Of a DNA stretch of 64,000 nucleotides, positions 43,814 to 53,374 are shown in pieces; the first letter of the stretch is position 1; the number at the start of each line of letters is the position of its first letter. A program made the position numbers and the translations under genes. A model generated the notes under the pieces. It was not told where the DNA came from. It made no database searches and was given only the letters and a program-made list of their open reading frames with translations. Origin of the DNA: JBAXPV01 sp037132075 (lineage in GTDB: Bacteria; Bacteroidota; Bacteroidia; Bacteroidales; CAIXZF01); the NCBI GenBank assembly GCA_037132075.1, contig JBAXPV010000007.1:1-64000 (forward strand), read 5' to 3'.

Positions 43814-46800
43814 TTATTTCAAATATTTACTGATTTTATCATACAGATCTTCAGGATTAAATGGTTTTGAGATGTAATCATTCATGCCTGAGAGAAAAAT
43901 TTTCTCAAATACATCAGCTTTTGAGGAAGCTGTCAGTGCAATAATCGGAATTGTAGTATAGGGTGCAATTTTCAGTTTACGAATCTCTGAAGTAGCCTGA
44001 TAGCCGTCCATTTCCGGCATCTGAAGGTCCATCAGGATTAGATCAAACGAGTGTTTTGTTATTTTATCCACTGCAATTAATCCATTTTCAGCAGTGTCCA
44101 CTTTTAGATTCCAATCAGAAAGGAATTTACTGGCAATGAGCTTATTTACTTTATTGTCTTCAACAAGCAATATTCGTTGTCCTGTAAATTGTTTGAATAC
44201 ATTACTGGTATTCTTAGGCTCAATTGTGGCATTTGTAACCGAACCTTCGTTGAAAAGAATCGAAAAGTAAAACCGGGATCCTTTTCCAAATTCACTTTCA
44301 ACATATATTTTACTGCCGAAAAGCTCGAGAAGCTTACCGGTAATCGTTAAGCCCAGACCAGTTCCTCCATATTTTCTTGAGGTCTCTGAACTAGCCTGCG
44401 TGAAAGCATCAAAGATACTTTGAAGTGTTTCAGGCTGCATCCCTATCCCGGAGTCGGTCACTGAAAAATCAACTATAATTTGTTTTAGCTTGTTGGAATT
44501 TAGCTTCAAGGCAATAGTGACTTTCCCGGTTTCTGTAAATTTCAGTGCATTACTCAAAAGGTTATTAATGATTTGAGACAGGCGAAGTGGATCTCCGATT
44601 ACATTTACGGGAATGCTGTCGTCAAAATCAAAATTAAGTTCAATATTTTTCTCCTGGGCTTTACTTGTCATGGATGAGACAATTTCCTCGACAATCGTCC
44701 TGAGGTTAAAATCAATATACTCAAGGGAGACTTTCCCAACTTCTATTTTATTGAAATCTAGGATATTGTTGATAAGAGACAATAGGTTTTCTGCTGAGAA
44801 TCTGAGTATCCTTAAATCTTCACTTTGGTCAGGTCTTGGATTATTTTTGAACAGTAAATGTGAGGTTCCAATCACAGCATTTAGTGGTGTTCGTAGTTCA
44901 TGACTCATCACTGACAGGAATTCACTTTTTGTTTTCAATGCTTTTTCAGCATTAATTTTTGCCTGTTCCAGTTCAATGTTTGTCTGTGCCAATACCGCAT
45001 TTTTCATGATGATACTTTGGGATTGCCCTTCAATTTGTTCTTTTTGAATCAAGATTTCGCGTGTGCGTTCGTTGATGGCTTGTTCAAGTTTGTCGTTGTT
45101 TCGTAAAAGATTTCGAGTGTATAATTTGAGGCCGACCCAATAAAATAGCAAAAGAAATATTCCCTCGAGCAGGATGACCCACCACAGAAAATACCATGAT
45201 TTACTTACGTGGAATTCCCATTTCAGCGGACTGGAATAAAGATAATTTCCATATTTTTTTGCACGAATATACAGGGTGTATTTGCCTGATGCCAGGTTTA
45301 CAAGGTCAATTTCCTGTGTTTTGTCTACAGGAATCCAGGAAGTATCCCGGCCCAGTAACAGCATTTCGATTTTTACAAATTTTGCAGGATAATCCGGGAC
45401 ACCCAGTTTAATCTTCAGAAAAGCCCGTTGGTTGAGGGTAATCCCATCTGTTTTGTAATTAAAGGGGTTGTTGTTGATCAGCATATCAACGATAACAGGC
45501 TTTACTGTTCTCACCGCAGGCAAAATGGGTAAGGAAACAGTTATTCCATTGACTGTTCCAGCCCAGATCCTGTTATATCTGTCAACATGGATGCTTCGAT
45601 AATTTATTGATTTAGAAGGCATCCCTGTTCTTTCATCAAACGACAGCAATTCCCCTCTTACAAATTGATGCAGACCCAGGCTTGTTCCGAACCAAACATT
45701 GTCGTCTCGATCAAGAGTAACCGCTTTTACTGAAGCATCTGTCAACGACGAAATTTGCATGCGGTTAAAAATCCCATTTTCATATTTTATCAGGCCAAAA
45801 GAAGAGCCTAGCCAGATTATTCCCTTTTTACTGAAAGCAATATCATTGATATTGATGTCGATATTATGTTCAAAGGTTAATGGTTTGCTTAAGTTGGTAA
45901 ACCTGTCAGTAGTGGGATTATAAGCAAACAAATATGCCTCATCTGACATCCCGCCTGCATAAATATTTCCGGCATGGTCAAGCCCAACGGTAAGGGGTCT
46001 GGAGGCAATCCCTTCATTAACACCATATGTTTTCACCGAAAAGTCAGGAGAAATACAAATCAGAGACTGGTTCAGATCCTGGCATGCCCAAAGTCTTCCC
46101 TTGTGGTCAAAGGTCAGATAAAAAACGGCATGCCCTGAAGAACGAAAATCAAACCGTTTTTCGATAAGGCCGGCGGTATTTTCAAACCATACGAATCCAC
46201 TCACATCAGCGTACCAGGTCCCATTTTGAAGTGGAATGGCTTGAAGGATTAGTTCACGTGAGCTTTTTATTGTTAATGGGGATTCTGAAATATCCTTTTT
46301 AGTGGAAAACACTTTCTCCCCGTCGGTAAAGCAAATCCTGCCATCAGGATATTCTGCGATACTTTGAATATATTTTGAAGTTGAATTTATATAAGGCGAG
46401 CTAAAGAAGTAAGGTCGCATCAGGTACAGGCCATTGTCGGTTGCAACCCATAAATTACCGTCAGATTGCAGACAAAAGTGGTTGATCGTTTTTTCCGGGA
46501 ATTCGGTCATCGGCTTCACTGAATACCCGGATTCAGTGAAGCTGATCTGATAAAGGCCATTTGTCCAGGTGCCTGCTAAAAACAGATTCTGTTTGACACG
46601 GATGAGCGTTGAAGCCTCAATTTGGGTGTCCAGCGCTATTAATTTCGTACAGGACCCCTCTTTATCCGTTTGGAATTCAAATAATCCTGTATGCGTTCCG
46701 ATAAAAATTTTGCCGACATCAATATTTACAACACTTTGAATGCTAGATAATTTCAGGGGAAGATTGATCTCAATTAACGCATTTTTGTTTTTATCAAAGC

Positions 46801-47416
46801 GATAGATAAACCCAGGCTCAGAGAATATATATAAATTGCCAAAACCATCTTCCGAAAAGGAGAATGTTCTTTGGTAGTTGTTCGAAGAGGCTTTACTTCC
46901 GGGAAAAAATGACTTAATTACTTTGTCTTTCAGACAGTAAATATTTTGGTTATCACAAAACCACAAATACTTGTCTTTATCTTCATAAATAGTTTTGGGA
47001 AACCATACCAAACTATCTGCTTTTTTTATTGATCCCCGTTTGAGCAGATTAACTGTCAGAAAAGGAGGGTTATTGAGAATCTGTACCACACCAAGATCTG
47101 TGGATGAAATGATGTCTCCATTGGATCTGCAATAGACAGATTTTATAAATTGGCTTGGAAGATCGTTTTGAATCTGTGTAAAATAGCGCCCATCGAAACG
47201 GAAAAGACCGCCATCAGTTCCTACCCAGATGAACCCGTTTTTGTCAGCAGTAACAGATTTAACCAGCGAATTGCTAAGGCCTTCGTCCTCACCATAGCGG
47301 ATAAATTGAAGCGATTGTCCATAGCACTCGTGAATTTCCGGGAAAATTAACAGGAAAGATCCCAGGAAAAGAAAAATATTCCGCTTGCAGAATTTTATAA
47401 CAGCAATTAAATTCAA
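43814..47416 (-). CDS. hybrid histidine kinase with periplasmic two-component propeller
   Basis: 1200 residues. Signal/anchor at about 12-34, then two seven-bladed-type propeller regions (repeats such as GFIWVGTDGGLFRFDG, DNVWFGTSLGLHQF), a Y_Y_Y domain near 690-755, and a membrane helix at about 770-790. HisKA has phospho-acceptor His839 (SVMSHELRTPLN), HATPase carries NLLSNALKFTETG, DSGIGM and GGTGLGLTI, and the protein ends with a receiver (ILLVEDNKVNK, LILMDLQMPEMDGY, YISKPFNPEDL). It ends at the receiver with no AraC-type DNA-binding domain, unlike classic PUL hybrid sensors, so output needs a partner. Located 49 bases after the GH30 gene at the end of the PUL; it probably senses an oligosaccharide. 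Confidence 0.93.
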   Translation of the reverse strand: MNLIAVIKFCKRNIFLFLGSFLLIFPEIHECYGQSLQFIRYGEDEGLSNSLVKSVTADKNGFIWVGTDGGLFRFDGRYFTQIQNDLPSQFIKSVYCRSNGDIISSTDLGVVQILNNPPFLTVNLLKRGSIKKADSLVWFPKTIYEDKDKYLWFCDNQNIYCLKDKVIKSFFPGSKASSNNYQRTFSFSEDGFGNLYIFSEPGFIYRFDKNKNALIEINLPLKLSSIQSVVNIDVGKIFIGTHTGLFEFQTDKEGSCTKLIALDTQIEASTLIRVKQNLFLAGTWTNGLYQISFTESGYSVKPMTEFPEKTINHFCLQSDGNLWVATDNGLYLMRPYFFSSPYINSTSKYIQSIAEYPDGRICFTDGEKVFSTKKDISESPLTIKSSRELILQAIPLQNGTWYADVSGFVWFENTAGLIEKRFDFRSSGHAVFYLTFDHKGRLWACQDLNQSLICISPDFSVKTYGVNEGIASRPLTVGLDHAGNIYAGGMSDEAYLFAYNPTTDRFTNLSKPLTFEHNIDININDIAFSKKGIIWLGSSFGLIKYENGIFNRMQISSLTDASVKAVTLDRDDNVWFGTSLGLHQFVRGELLSFDERTGMPSKSINYRSIHVDRYNRIWAGTVNGITVSLPILPAVRTVKPVIVDMLINNNPFNYKTDGITLNQRAFLKIKLGVPDYPAKFVKIEMLLLGRDTSWIPVDKTQEIDLVNLASGKYTLYIRAKKYGNYLYSSPLKWEFHVSKSWYFLWWVILLEGIFLLLFYWVGLKLYTRNLLRNNDKLEQAINERTREILIQKEQIEGQSQSIIMKNAVLAQTNIELEQAKINAEKALKTKSEFLSVMSHELRTPLNAVIGTSHLLFKNNPRPDQSEDLRILRFSAENLLSLINNILDFNKIEVGKVSLEYIDFNLRTIVEEIVSSMTSKAQEKNIELNFDFDDSIPVNVIGDPLRLSQIINNLLSNALKFTETGKVTIALKLNSNKLKQIIVDFSVTDSGIGMQPETLQSIFDAFTQASSETSRKYGGTGLGLTITGKLLELFGSKIYVESEFGKGSRFYFSILFNEGSVTNATIEPKNTSNVFKQFTGQRILLVEDNKVNKLIASKFLSDWNLKVDTAENGLIAVDKITKHSFDLILMDLQMPEMDGYQATSEIRKLKIAPYTTIPIIALTASSKADVFEKIFLSGMNDYISKPFNPEDLYDKISKYLK

Positions 47417-47465
47417 AACGAATAGATTTAATCAATTTAAATGTAAATATACTGTTTTCTTCTTT

Positions 47466-48923
47466 CTATTCTACAACTAAGGTTTGTATTGAATGGGGCA
47501 AGCTTGTCGTTGCTGCACCTTGTCCGCTAATCCAGATCCGGTAAGGGATTTTATCGTTGGTTTGGTTCATGACCACGATAACAATTTTTCCATCTGTATT
47601 CTCAAAAGCTGTGGTTAGTAATTGTCCCCGGCTTCCGGCACTGATGATACGTTTGGCTCCCGGCCTGATAAACTTCGAGAAATGCCCGATATAATAAAAA
47701 GAGCTGAGGTAATAGATTTCACCCGTTTTGGTATTGGCGTGAACCGGTGCAAAACACAGGTTTCCAACGTGGTTTGGGCCACCGGTTTCGTCGAGCAGAA
47801 CATTCCAGTCTGTCCAGCCCACTGTGCCGTTGTTGAAGTCGTTGATCATGGATCTTCCATATTTTTCACCCCATTTCCAGTTATTCATCTGTTCAAAATT
47901 GAAACTTTCTGCACAGCCTTCAGTAAAGAGGAGATGCTTTTCCGGAAATGACTCATAAACACGTCTGACGTTGTCATAAATATTCCCGCCACCAGTCCAG
48001 TCTTCATACCAGTGAAATCCAATACCCCAAACAAATTTCGCAGCTTCCGGATCTCCCAGAATGGTGTTTGCCCTCTGATAAATCAAGTCACGGTTGTGAT
48101 CCCAGGCAATGAGTTTCTTTTCTGCCAGTCCTGCCTGCAGCATGGTCGGGCCGAGTACTTTTTTAATAAAGTCTCTTTCTTCTTCAGCAGTGAAGATACA
48201 AGACTCCCATTTTTGTTTGGCCATGGGTTCGTTTTGAACACTATATCCCCATACCGGAATACCTTCTGCTTCGTAGGCTTTGATAAATTTCACAAAGTAG
48301 TTGGCCCAGCTCTGATAATATGCTGGCAGAAGTTTTCCTCCTTGTAACATGTTTTTATTGTCTTTCATCCAGGCGGGCGGGCTCCAGGGACTCGCATATA
48401 AAGTGAGCTTTCCCCCGGTGGCAGCGATTGCCTGTTTGATAAATGGAATACGGAATTGCTTGTCATGGGCGATACTGAAGGAATTTAGAAGCACATCATC
48501 GTCATTTACATATGTATAGCTTCCGCTTGAGAAGTCACAGCTATGGATGTTTGTCCGGGCCAGGGTATAACCAATTCCTTTGATGGGATCAAAATACTGT
48601 TGCAGGATCTCCTTTTGCTTGTCTTTTGGCATTTTGGCAAAAGTCTCTGCAGCAGCATCTGTGATCGCGCCCCCGATTCCGATAAAGGTCTGGAATGTCT
48701 TCGAAGGATCTACAAAAACACAGGGTTCTGTTTCCAAAGGCTGGGGAAAACTGCTGAAATACAGTGTGTCAGTGAGAGATAACCTGAATTTTGTACTGTC
48801 AGCGGTGGTATAAACGCTTACTTTCTTTCCTTTTGCTGAAAAGATGCGGGTTTCAGGATTCCCTGCAAGAAGGGACCCTTTCATCAAAAGAAGGATGATG
48901 CAATAAGATAAAATATGTTTCAT
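47466..48923 (-). CDS. glycoside hydrolase family 30 enzyme (PUL, second copy)
   Basis: Secreted retaining glycosidase of 485 residues. Signal peptide (ILSYCIILLLMKGSLLAG), TIM barrel with GIGGAITDAAAETF, LYASPWSPPAWMK, acid/base Glu232 (SVQNEP) and nucleophile Glu335 (LFTEGCAE), then the beta-sandwich tail. The GH30_1/GH30_3 group includes beta-1,6-glucanases and beta-glucosylceramidase-like enzymes. No lipobox and no T9SS domain, so probably periplasmic. 15 bases from the GH5 gene. The motifs fix the family, not the linkage. Confidence 0.93.
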   Translation of the reverse strand: MKHILSYCIILLLMKGSLLAGNPETRIFSAKGKKVSVYTTADSTKFRLSLTDTLYFSSFPQPLETEPCVFVDPSKTFQTFIGIGGAITDAAAETFAKMPKDKQKEILQQYFDPIKGIGYTLARTNIHSCDFSSGSYTYVNDDDVLLNSFSIAHDKQFRIPFIKQAIAATGGKLTLYASPWSPPAWMKDNKNMLQGGKLLPAYYQSWANYFVKFIKAYEAEGIPVWGYSVQNEPMAKQKWESCIFTAEEERDFIKKVLGPTMLQAGLAEKKLIAWDHNRDLIYQRANTILGDPEAAKFVWGIGFHWYEDWTGGGNIYDNVRRVYESFPEKHLLFTEGCAESFNFEQMNNWKWGEKYGRSMINDFNNGTVGWTDWNVLLDETGGPNHVGNLCFAPVHANTKTGEIYYLSSFYYIGHFSKFIRPGAKRIISAGSRGQLLTTAFENTDGKIVIVVMNQTNDKIPYRIWISGQGAATTSLPHSIQTLVVE

Positions 48924-48938
48924 AACAGAATCAATGGA

Positions 48939-51788
48939 TTATTGGACAGTAAGTTTCGTTTTCCAGGTCGTGCCCGGCAACTCTAATTCTATCAGGTACA
49001 TTCCTTTCGCCAGGTCCCCGATAAATACCTCTTCGGATTCTTTGCTGGCCGACAGTTTAATTTCTTTTGCGAGCATTCCGTTCAGGGTCCTGAAGTAAAT
49101 TGTTTTTTTTGAACCGAGATAGCCGGTAGTTTCGACCGTGATGGCATCAGAGGCCGGGTTGGGAAAGACTTTGATTTGCTTGATTTTCTGAGGAATTGTA
49201 TCAATAATTTTTTCGGTGAATTTATACCAATTCATGTTAAATTCAGGCTGAATGACTTTAACCCTTAAAACAGACGGGCCGACATTCAAGGGTATTTCAG
49301 TAAAAATGCTCTGCCAGCTTTGCCAGCCTCCGGTAACAGGAATTACAACATTGACTGAATGAAGGATGATGCCCGAGTCAGAGATTTGTTGAACCTGAAT
49401 CATCCCTGACTGGCTCATACAGGCAATCCGGACCTCCATTTTATAGGTAGCCGTTTTCATCACCTTGACTTTATAATCAAGATAATCACCGGCGTTGGTG
49501 TACGCAATATTTTGCCCGCCACCAAGGTCGGTGGTGTTCTCAAGTTGCAAGCCCTGATTAAAGCTAAAGGCTTCAGCTTCAATCTTTCCGGGGATTGAAA
49601 GTAAAATCGGTAAATTGTTTTTCACGGGAAGATTGAGAAAATCCTGGAGCAAAGTGCCATCTGTGGCAGTCATAGCCCCATTGTTATAGTTTAACAGGAT
49701 GACATCTCCTGAAGTCAATAACTGACTCAAGGTTATGATGACCCGGAACGGGTTTAACGGATCCGGGAGGAGGCTGGAGATGTTCACCGCATTGCCGTTT
49801 ACAAAACAGCTAAACCCTTCTGGTTTTATGGTGGTGTCGACAAGTTTCTTGTTGAATGTGCAATAAATAAGCTGAGTCTCATTGTAGGTTTCGGCTGAAA
49901 GGGCTTTCAGTGCAACATCAGTGATTTTTTTACTCAATGTAAAATTCAGGAAGCCAAAATTCAGACCTCCGACTTCAAATTTCATTTTGAGGCTTTGAAG
50001 TCCTTTGTAAAGGATGACATCATTGATCATCAAATTGCTCCAGAGTTGATTTCCACCTGTTGCAGGAATGACAATTGGTCCGGTAATATCTGCATCGTCT
50101 GCATAGAGGATTATTTTTGAACCGGAAGCAGGGGCAGCGTATCTAAGCTGGATGTTATAGGCAGCAGCAGAATCGACCCTTGTTAAATATGTCATCCATT
50201 CATTGTTTGATGTCCAGCCGACATTATAACCGTTGGAAGCTGTATGTGTATCTAATGATTTCTCAATATCAACGCCATCATTCCGGTAAGTTCCGCCACT
50301 GTTCCAGGTGGTGTATACCCCGGTACTCACGTGGTAGTCAGCAAAATCTTTGTCCCACCAGGCTTTATTCATTCTTCCGAGGTCATAATCTGAGGCATGG
50401 ATAACTCCCGGAATTATATTATTGGAGAAAGCCATGTTAGTAGAGTCATGGACCTGTCTGAACATCGCATCAATGAGATCTTTGCGGTAGGTGTTAGTGG
50501 AAATATTAGCGTTGGATGCCATCTGCATCAGTGTATAGGCAGCAAATCCTGCATTAGGAGCGGTTCCCCCGTTTTCCCAATAGTCAAGTAAGGACTGGTA
50601 TTCCGGAGTTTTCCTGATGGTGAGCGGGCAAACCACGGAATTGATTTTTTTCAATGGCCACCAGGCCCAGCCAATTTTATTTTTCTCTGCCAAACTGATT
50701 GCGTCGGTAAACCATGCATTTGAATTTTCCCCGGATTCTCCCAGCCATATGGGTACATTATACTGGTTTCTCAGGTTGATAATTCCCTGGATAGAGCCCT
50801 GGTCATTGGTCGACCAATATTTATGAAAACTCAGAGCCATATTGGCATCCCATAAGGGAAACATACCGTTGTAGTTGTTTCCCCAGCAATTCCCCTCGAT
50901 AATGATCATATGAGTTGAGTCCACCTGGCGGATTGCATTCGTAAGGTTAATATAGAGTTGACGCAGGGGGGCATTGGAGTTTTCAGAGCATCCGTTTGGA
51001 TTGCCTCCGGATGTAAAGCTCCAGTTCGGTTCATTGATCAGGTCATAACCACCGACCCAGGGTTCGTTAGCATAACGCTGGGCAAGTTTTACCCATAGGG
51101 CAATTGTCTTTTGTTTGTTAACATCACTTTCCCAAAGCGAAGGTTTTGCAGGGTTTCCATCGCAGATGGCATAGTCTTTTCCCTGGCCTCCGGGGGCCGC
51201 ATGTAAATCGAGGATGACATAGATGTGATTTGCGGAGCACCATTTCACAAGACTATCGGTAAGTGCAAATCCCTTGGTGAGCCAGGTCTGGGTTCCGGGA
51301 ATAGCTTCGTCTTCAATAGGCAATGTGAATAAGTTATAATGCATGGGAAGCCTGACAGAGTTGAATCCCCAGGAAGCCAGGGAATCAATATCTCTTTTCG
51401 TCATATGGTTGGCAAGCCAGGCATCATAAAATGTATTGGTATTGGCCGGGCCAATGAGATCCTGAATCTTTTGCTTTATTTGCCATTGAGCACTGGCAAA
51501 ACTGCTCATTTCCATCATATAAGGCTCCTGGAGCATCCATCCGCCAAGGCCCATACCTCTCAGGATGACCTCATTTCCGTTCTGGTCAACGATTTTCTTT
51601 CCGCTCTGTCTCAGACCCTGAGCATTAGAACTGATGGCTATCATGAGAATCGCTATCAGTAACAGGAATGTCTTTTGTAAAAAAGATTCACCGCGGAGGC
51701 GGGGAGAACGCAAAGTTTCGCAGAGGGTTTGATTGAACATTATGAATATTATAATAATAAATAAAATTAAAATAATATTCCGAATCAA
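48939..51788 (-). CDS. GH5 glucanase with CBM6-like modules and T9SS sorting domain
   Basis: Catalytic TIM barrel at about 58-400: LRGMGLGGWMLQ, SWGFNSVRLPMHY, acid/base Glu253 (YDLINEP) and nucleophile Glu351 (IWLGESGE). Next a CBM6-like module (about 455-620), an Ig/SwmB-like linker (635-735), a second CBM6-like module (about 745-860, KIEAEAF...LGGGQNIAYTNAGDYLDYKV) and a type A T9SS sorting domain (VFPNPASDAITV ... GMYLIELEL). The drawn start includes a peptide encoded by an intergenic repeat (ETLRSPRLRGES). TTG at 51713, inside that repeat, would give MRSPRLRGESFLQK and then a normal signal peptide, and may be the real start. Predicted cell-surface beta-glucanase. Confidence 0.9.
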   Translation of the reverse strand: MIRNIILILFIIIIFIMFNQTLCETLRSPRLRGESFLQKTFLLLIAILMIAISSNAQGLRQSGKKIVDQNGNEVILRGMGLGGWMLQEPYMMEMSSFASAQWQIKQKIQDLIGPANTNTFYDAWLANHMTKRDIDSLASWGFNSVRLPMHYNLFTLPIEDEAIPGTQTWLTKGFALTDSLVKWCSANHIYVILDLHAAPGGQGKDYAICDGNPAKPSLWESDVNKQKTIALWVKLAQRYANEPWVGGYDLINEPNWSFTSGGNPNGCSENSNAPLRQLYINLTNAIRQVDSTHMIIIEGNCWGNNYNGMFPLWDANMALSFHKYWSTNDQGSIQGIINLRNQYNVPIWLGESGENSNAWFTDAISLAEKNKIGWAWWPLKKINSVVCPLTIRKTPEYQSLLDYWENGGTAPNAGFAAYTLMQMASNANISTNTYRKDLIDAMFRQVHDSTNMAFSNNIIPGVIHASDYDLGRMNKAWWDKDFADYHVSTGVYTTWNSGGTYRNDGVDIEKSLDTHTASNGYNVGWTSNNEWMTYLTRVDSAAAYNIQLRYAAPASGSKIILYADDADITGPIVIPATGGNQLWSNLMINDVILYKGLQSLKMKFEVGGLNFGFLNFTLSKKITDVALKALSAETYNETQLIYCTFNKKLVDTTIKPEGFSCFVNGNAVNISSLLPDPLNPFRVIITLSQLLTSGDVILLNYNNGAMTATDGTLLQDFLNLPVKNNLPILLSIPGKIEAEAFSFNQGLQLENTTDLGGGQNIAYTNAGDYLDYKVKVMKTATYKMEVRIACMSQSGMIQVQQISDSGIILHSVNVVIPVTGGWQSWQSIFTEIPLNVGPSVLRVKVIQPEFNMNWYKFTEKIIDTIPQKIKQIKVFPNPASDAITVETTGYLGSKKTIYFRTLNGMLAKEIKLSASKESEEVFIGDLAKGMYLIELELPGTTWKTKLTVQ

Positions 51789-51860
51789 ATCAAAATAAAT
51801 CGGTTCTCTAACATTCTCTCTGCGGAACTCCGCGTTCTCCGTTTCTCAGCGGTGAGTCTT
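51684..51860. repeat. inverted-repeat element between susD and GH5 genes
   Basis: The left arm (about 51687-51728, CACCGCGGAGGCGGGGAGAA followed by CGCAAAGTTTCGCAGAGG) recurs inverted at about 51806-51857 (CTCTGCGGAACTCCGCGTTC, TCTCAGCGGTGAG), around about 70 AT-rich bases. Related in wording to the CTTTGCG palindrome at 3459-3524. It extends into the 5' coding end of the GH5 gene. No transposase. Confidence 0.65.
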
Positions 51861-51864
51861 AAAA

Positions 51865-53364
51865 TCAATAATTCGGATTTTGTTTCAGTTTTGTATTGTT
51901 AAGCTCGGTTAATGGAATTGGAAGGATCTCATTTTTACCGGTAGTAAATCCATCGGCAGCCAGCACTGTAGCGGCTTTCCCGGTGCGAACGAGGTCAAAC
52001 CAGCGATGTCCTTCTGTTGCCAGTTCCAGCCTGCGTTCCTTGTAAATATTGTCAAGGGTGGCCGGAATTGATGGAAGCCCAACACGGGCACGAACCTGAT
52101 CGAGGTAGTACTGTGCTTTGGTAATATCTCCACCGGCACGAACCAAAGCCTCTGATTCCAGCAAGTAGGTGTCAGCAAGGCGGATTTCTATATCATTGTT
52201 GGGGTAGTTTAACATCGGGTCGCCTCCAATGGAAGAATAGAACTCCTGAAGCGGTGCAAACTTGGCGACGAAATAACCGGTATTCTGGAAGCCTTTTTCA
52301 TAGTTGGCAACGCCTGCAGTTTTCAGACTATCCACATTAACGATAGTGTATTTGTATCTCGGGTCATTTTTCATCAAATTAACAAGATCCATTGTTACGG
52401 GTGTAAATCCCCAGCCTGCTACATAGGTAATGCCAGTATAAGCCCGTGGGCCACACATTTGGGTGTAAATATTACCTTCGACATTAGGCCATAGTTCCCA
52501 TCCGTTCAATCCCTGGGCAGTATGTACGACCTCAAAAATTGATTCAGCATTGAATTTATTGTCGGCTCGGAAGACCATACCATAATCTGCAAGCAAATGA
52601 TATTCCGTTGCTGTGTTTACTGATTCAAAAAGGTCGGCAGCTTCCTGCATACGGCTTTCGTTGTTTTGGGTTAAGATTACTTTTCCCAGTAGCGCTTTGG
52701 CAGCCATTTTTGTAGCACGTCCATTTTCGTCAACAATGACAGATTGCGGAAGATCAGTGATTGCCTCGTTCAGGTCTTTTTCTATCTGGGCCCATACATC
52801 TTCAGGTTTGGCCTGGGTTGCAGTAAAGAATTCACTGGGTTCAAGAGGTTTGGTAAACAGGGGAACATTTTTGAATAAGCGAACAAGGTCAAAATAGAAA
52901 TATGCCCGCAAGAACTTACACTCTGCGGTATAGCGTGCTTTAAGTTCATCACTCAAGCCCGGAACTCCATTGATTTTTGTGAGGAGCAGGTTGGAACGGT
53001 AAATGCCAGTGTAGTTCCTCCCCCATAAATCGATCTGAGGGCCCGTGGCAGCATCGATGGTATAGTTATCCCAGGCCACCCATTCGATCCTGTCAGTGGA
53101 ACTGCCTCCACCTGCAAAACAGTCATCAGAGGCAGCGTTGAGCAGTCCGACTCTGGGAGCATAGGATTTTCCTAACGCCAGACCCAGAGGATCATAGCAG
53201 GCAACCAGGCCATTTAATGCCTCCTGGGGGTTTTTATAATAATTTGTTTCCAGGGCAGTTCCAATCGGGTCAACTTCAAGGAAACTCTTTGAACATGAAT
53301 TTAACAGCAGTACTGCTATCAGTGTCAATCCTAAATGTATGTTTATCTTTTTCATGGTTTTCAT
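51865..53364 (-). CDS. SusD/RagB-family glycan-binding lipoprotein (pair 2)
   Basis: Outer-membrane lipoprotein of 499 residues that caps a SusC transporter. Lipobox LLLNSC with Cys24, helical TPR-rich body (YTAECKFLRAYFYFDLVRLFKNVPL, AKALLGKVILTQN), and the C-terminal block TLDNIYKERRLELATEGHRWFDLVRTGKA typical of SusD, ending LKQNPNY. Begins ten bases after its SusC gene on the same strand. ATG at 53364 or 53355. Confidence 0.95.
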   Translation of the reverse strand: MKTMKKINIHLGLTLIAVLLLNSCSKSFLEVDPIGTALETNYYKNPQEALNGLVACYDPLGLALGKSYAPRVGLLNAASDDCFAGGGSSTDRIEWVAWDNYTIDAATGPQIDLWGRNYTGIYRSNLLLTKINGVPGLSDELKARYTAECKFLRAYFYFDLVRLFKNVPLFTKPLEPSEFFTATQAKPEDVWAQIEKDLNEAITDLPQSVIVDENGRATKMAAKALLGKVILTQNNESRMQEAADLFESVNTATEYHLLADYGMVFRADNKFNAESIFEVVHTAQGLNGWELWPNVEGNIYTQMCGPRAYTGITYVAGWGFTPVTMDLVNLMKNDPRYKYTIVNVDSLKTAGVANYEKGFQNTGYFVAKFAPLQEFYSSIGGDPMLNYPNNDIEIRLADTYLLESEALVRAGGDITKAQYYLDQVRARVGLPSIPATLDNIYKERRLELATEGHRWFDLVRTGKAATVLAADGFTTGKNEILPIPLTELNNTKLKQNPNY

Positions 53365-53374
53365 TTTTTAGGGC

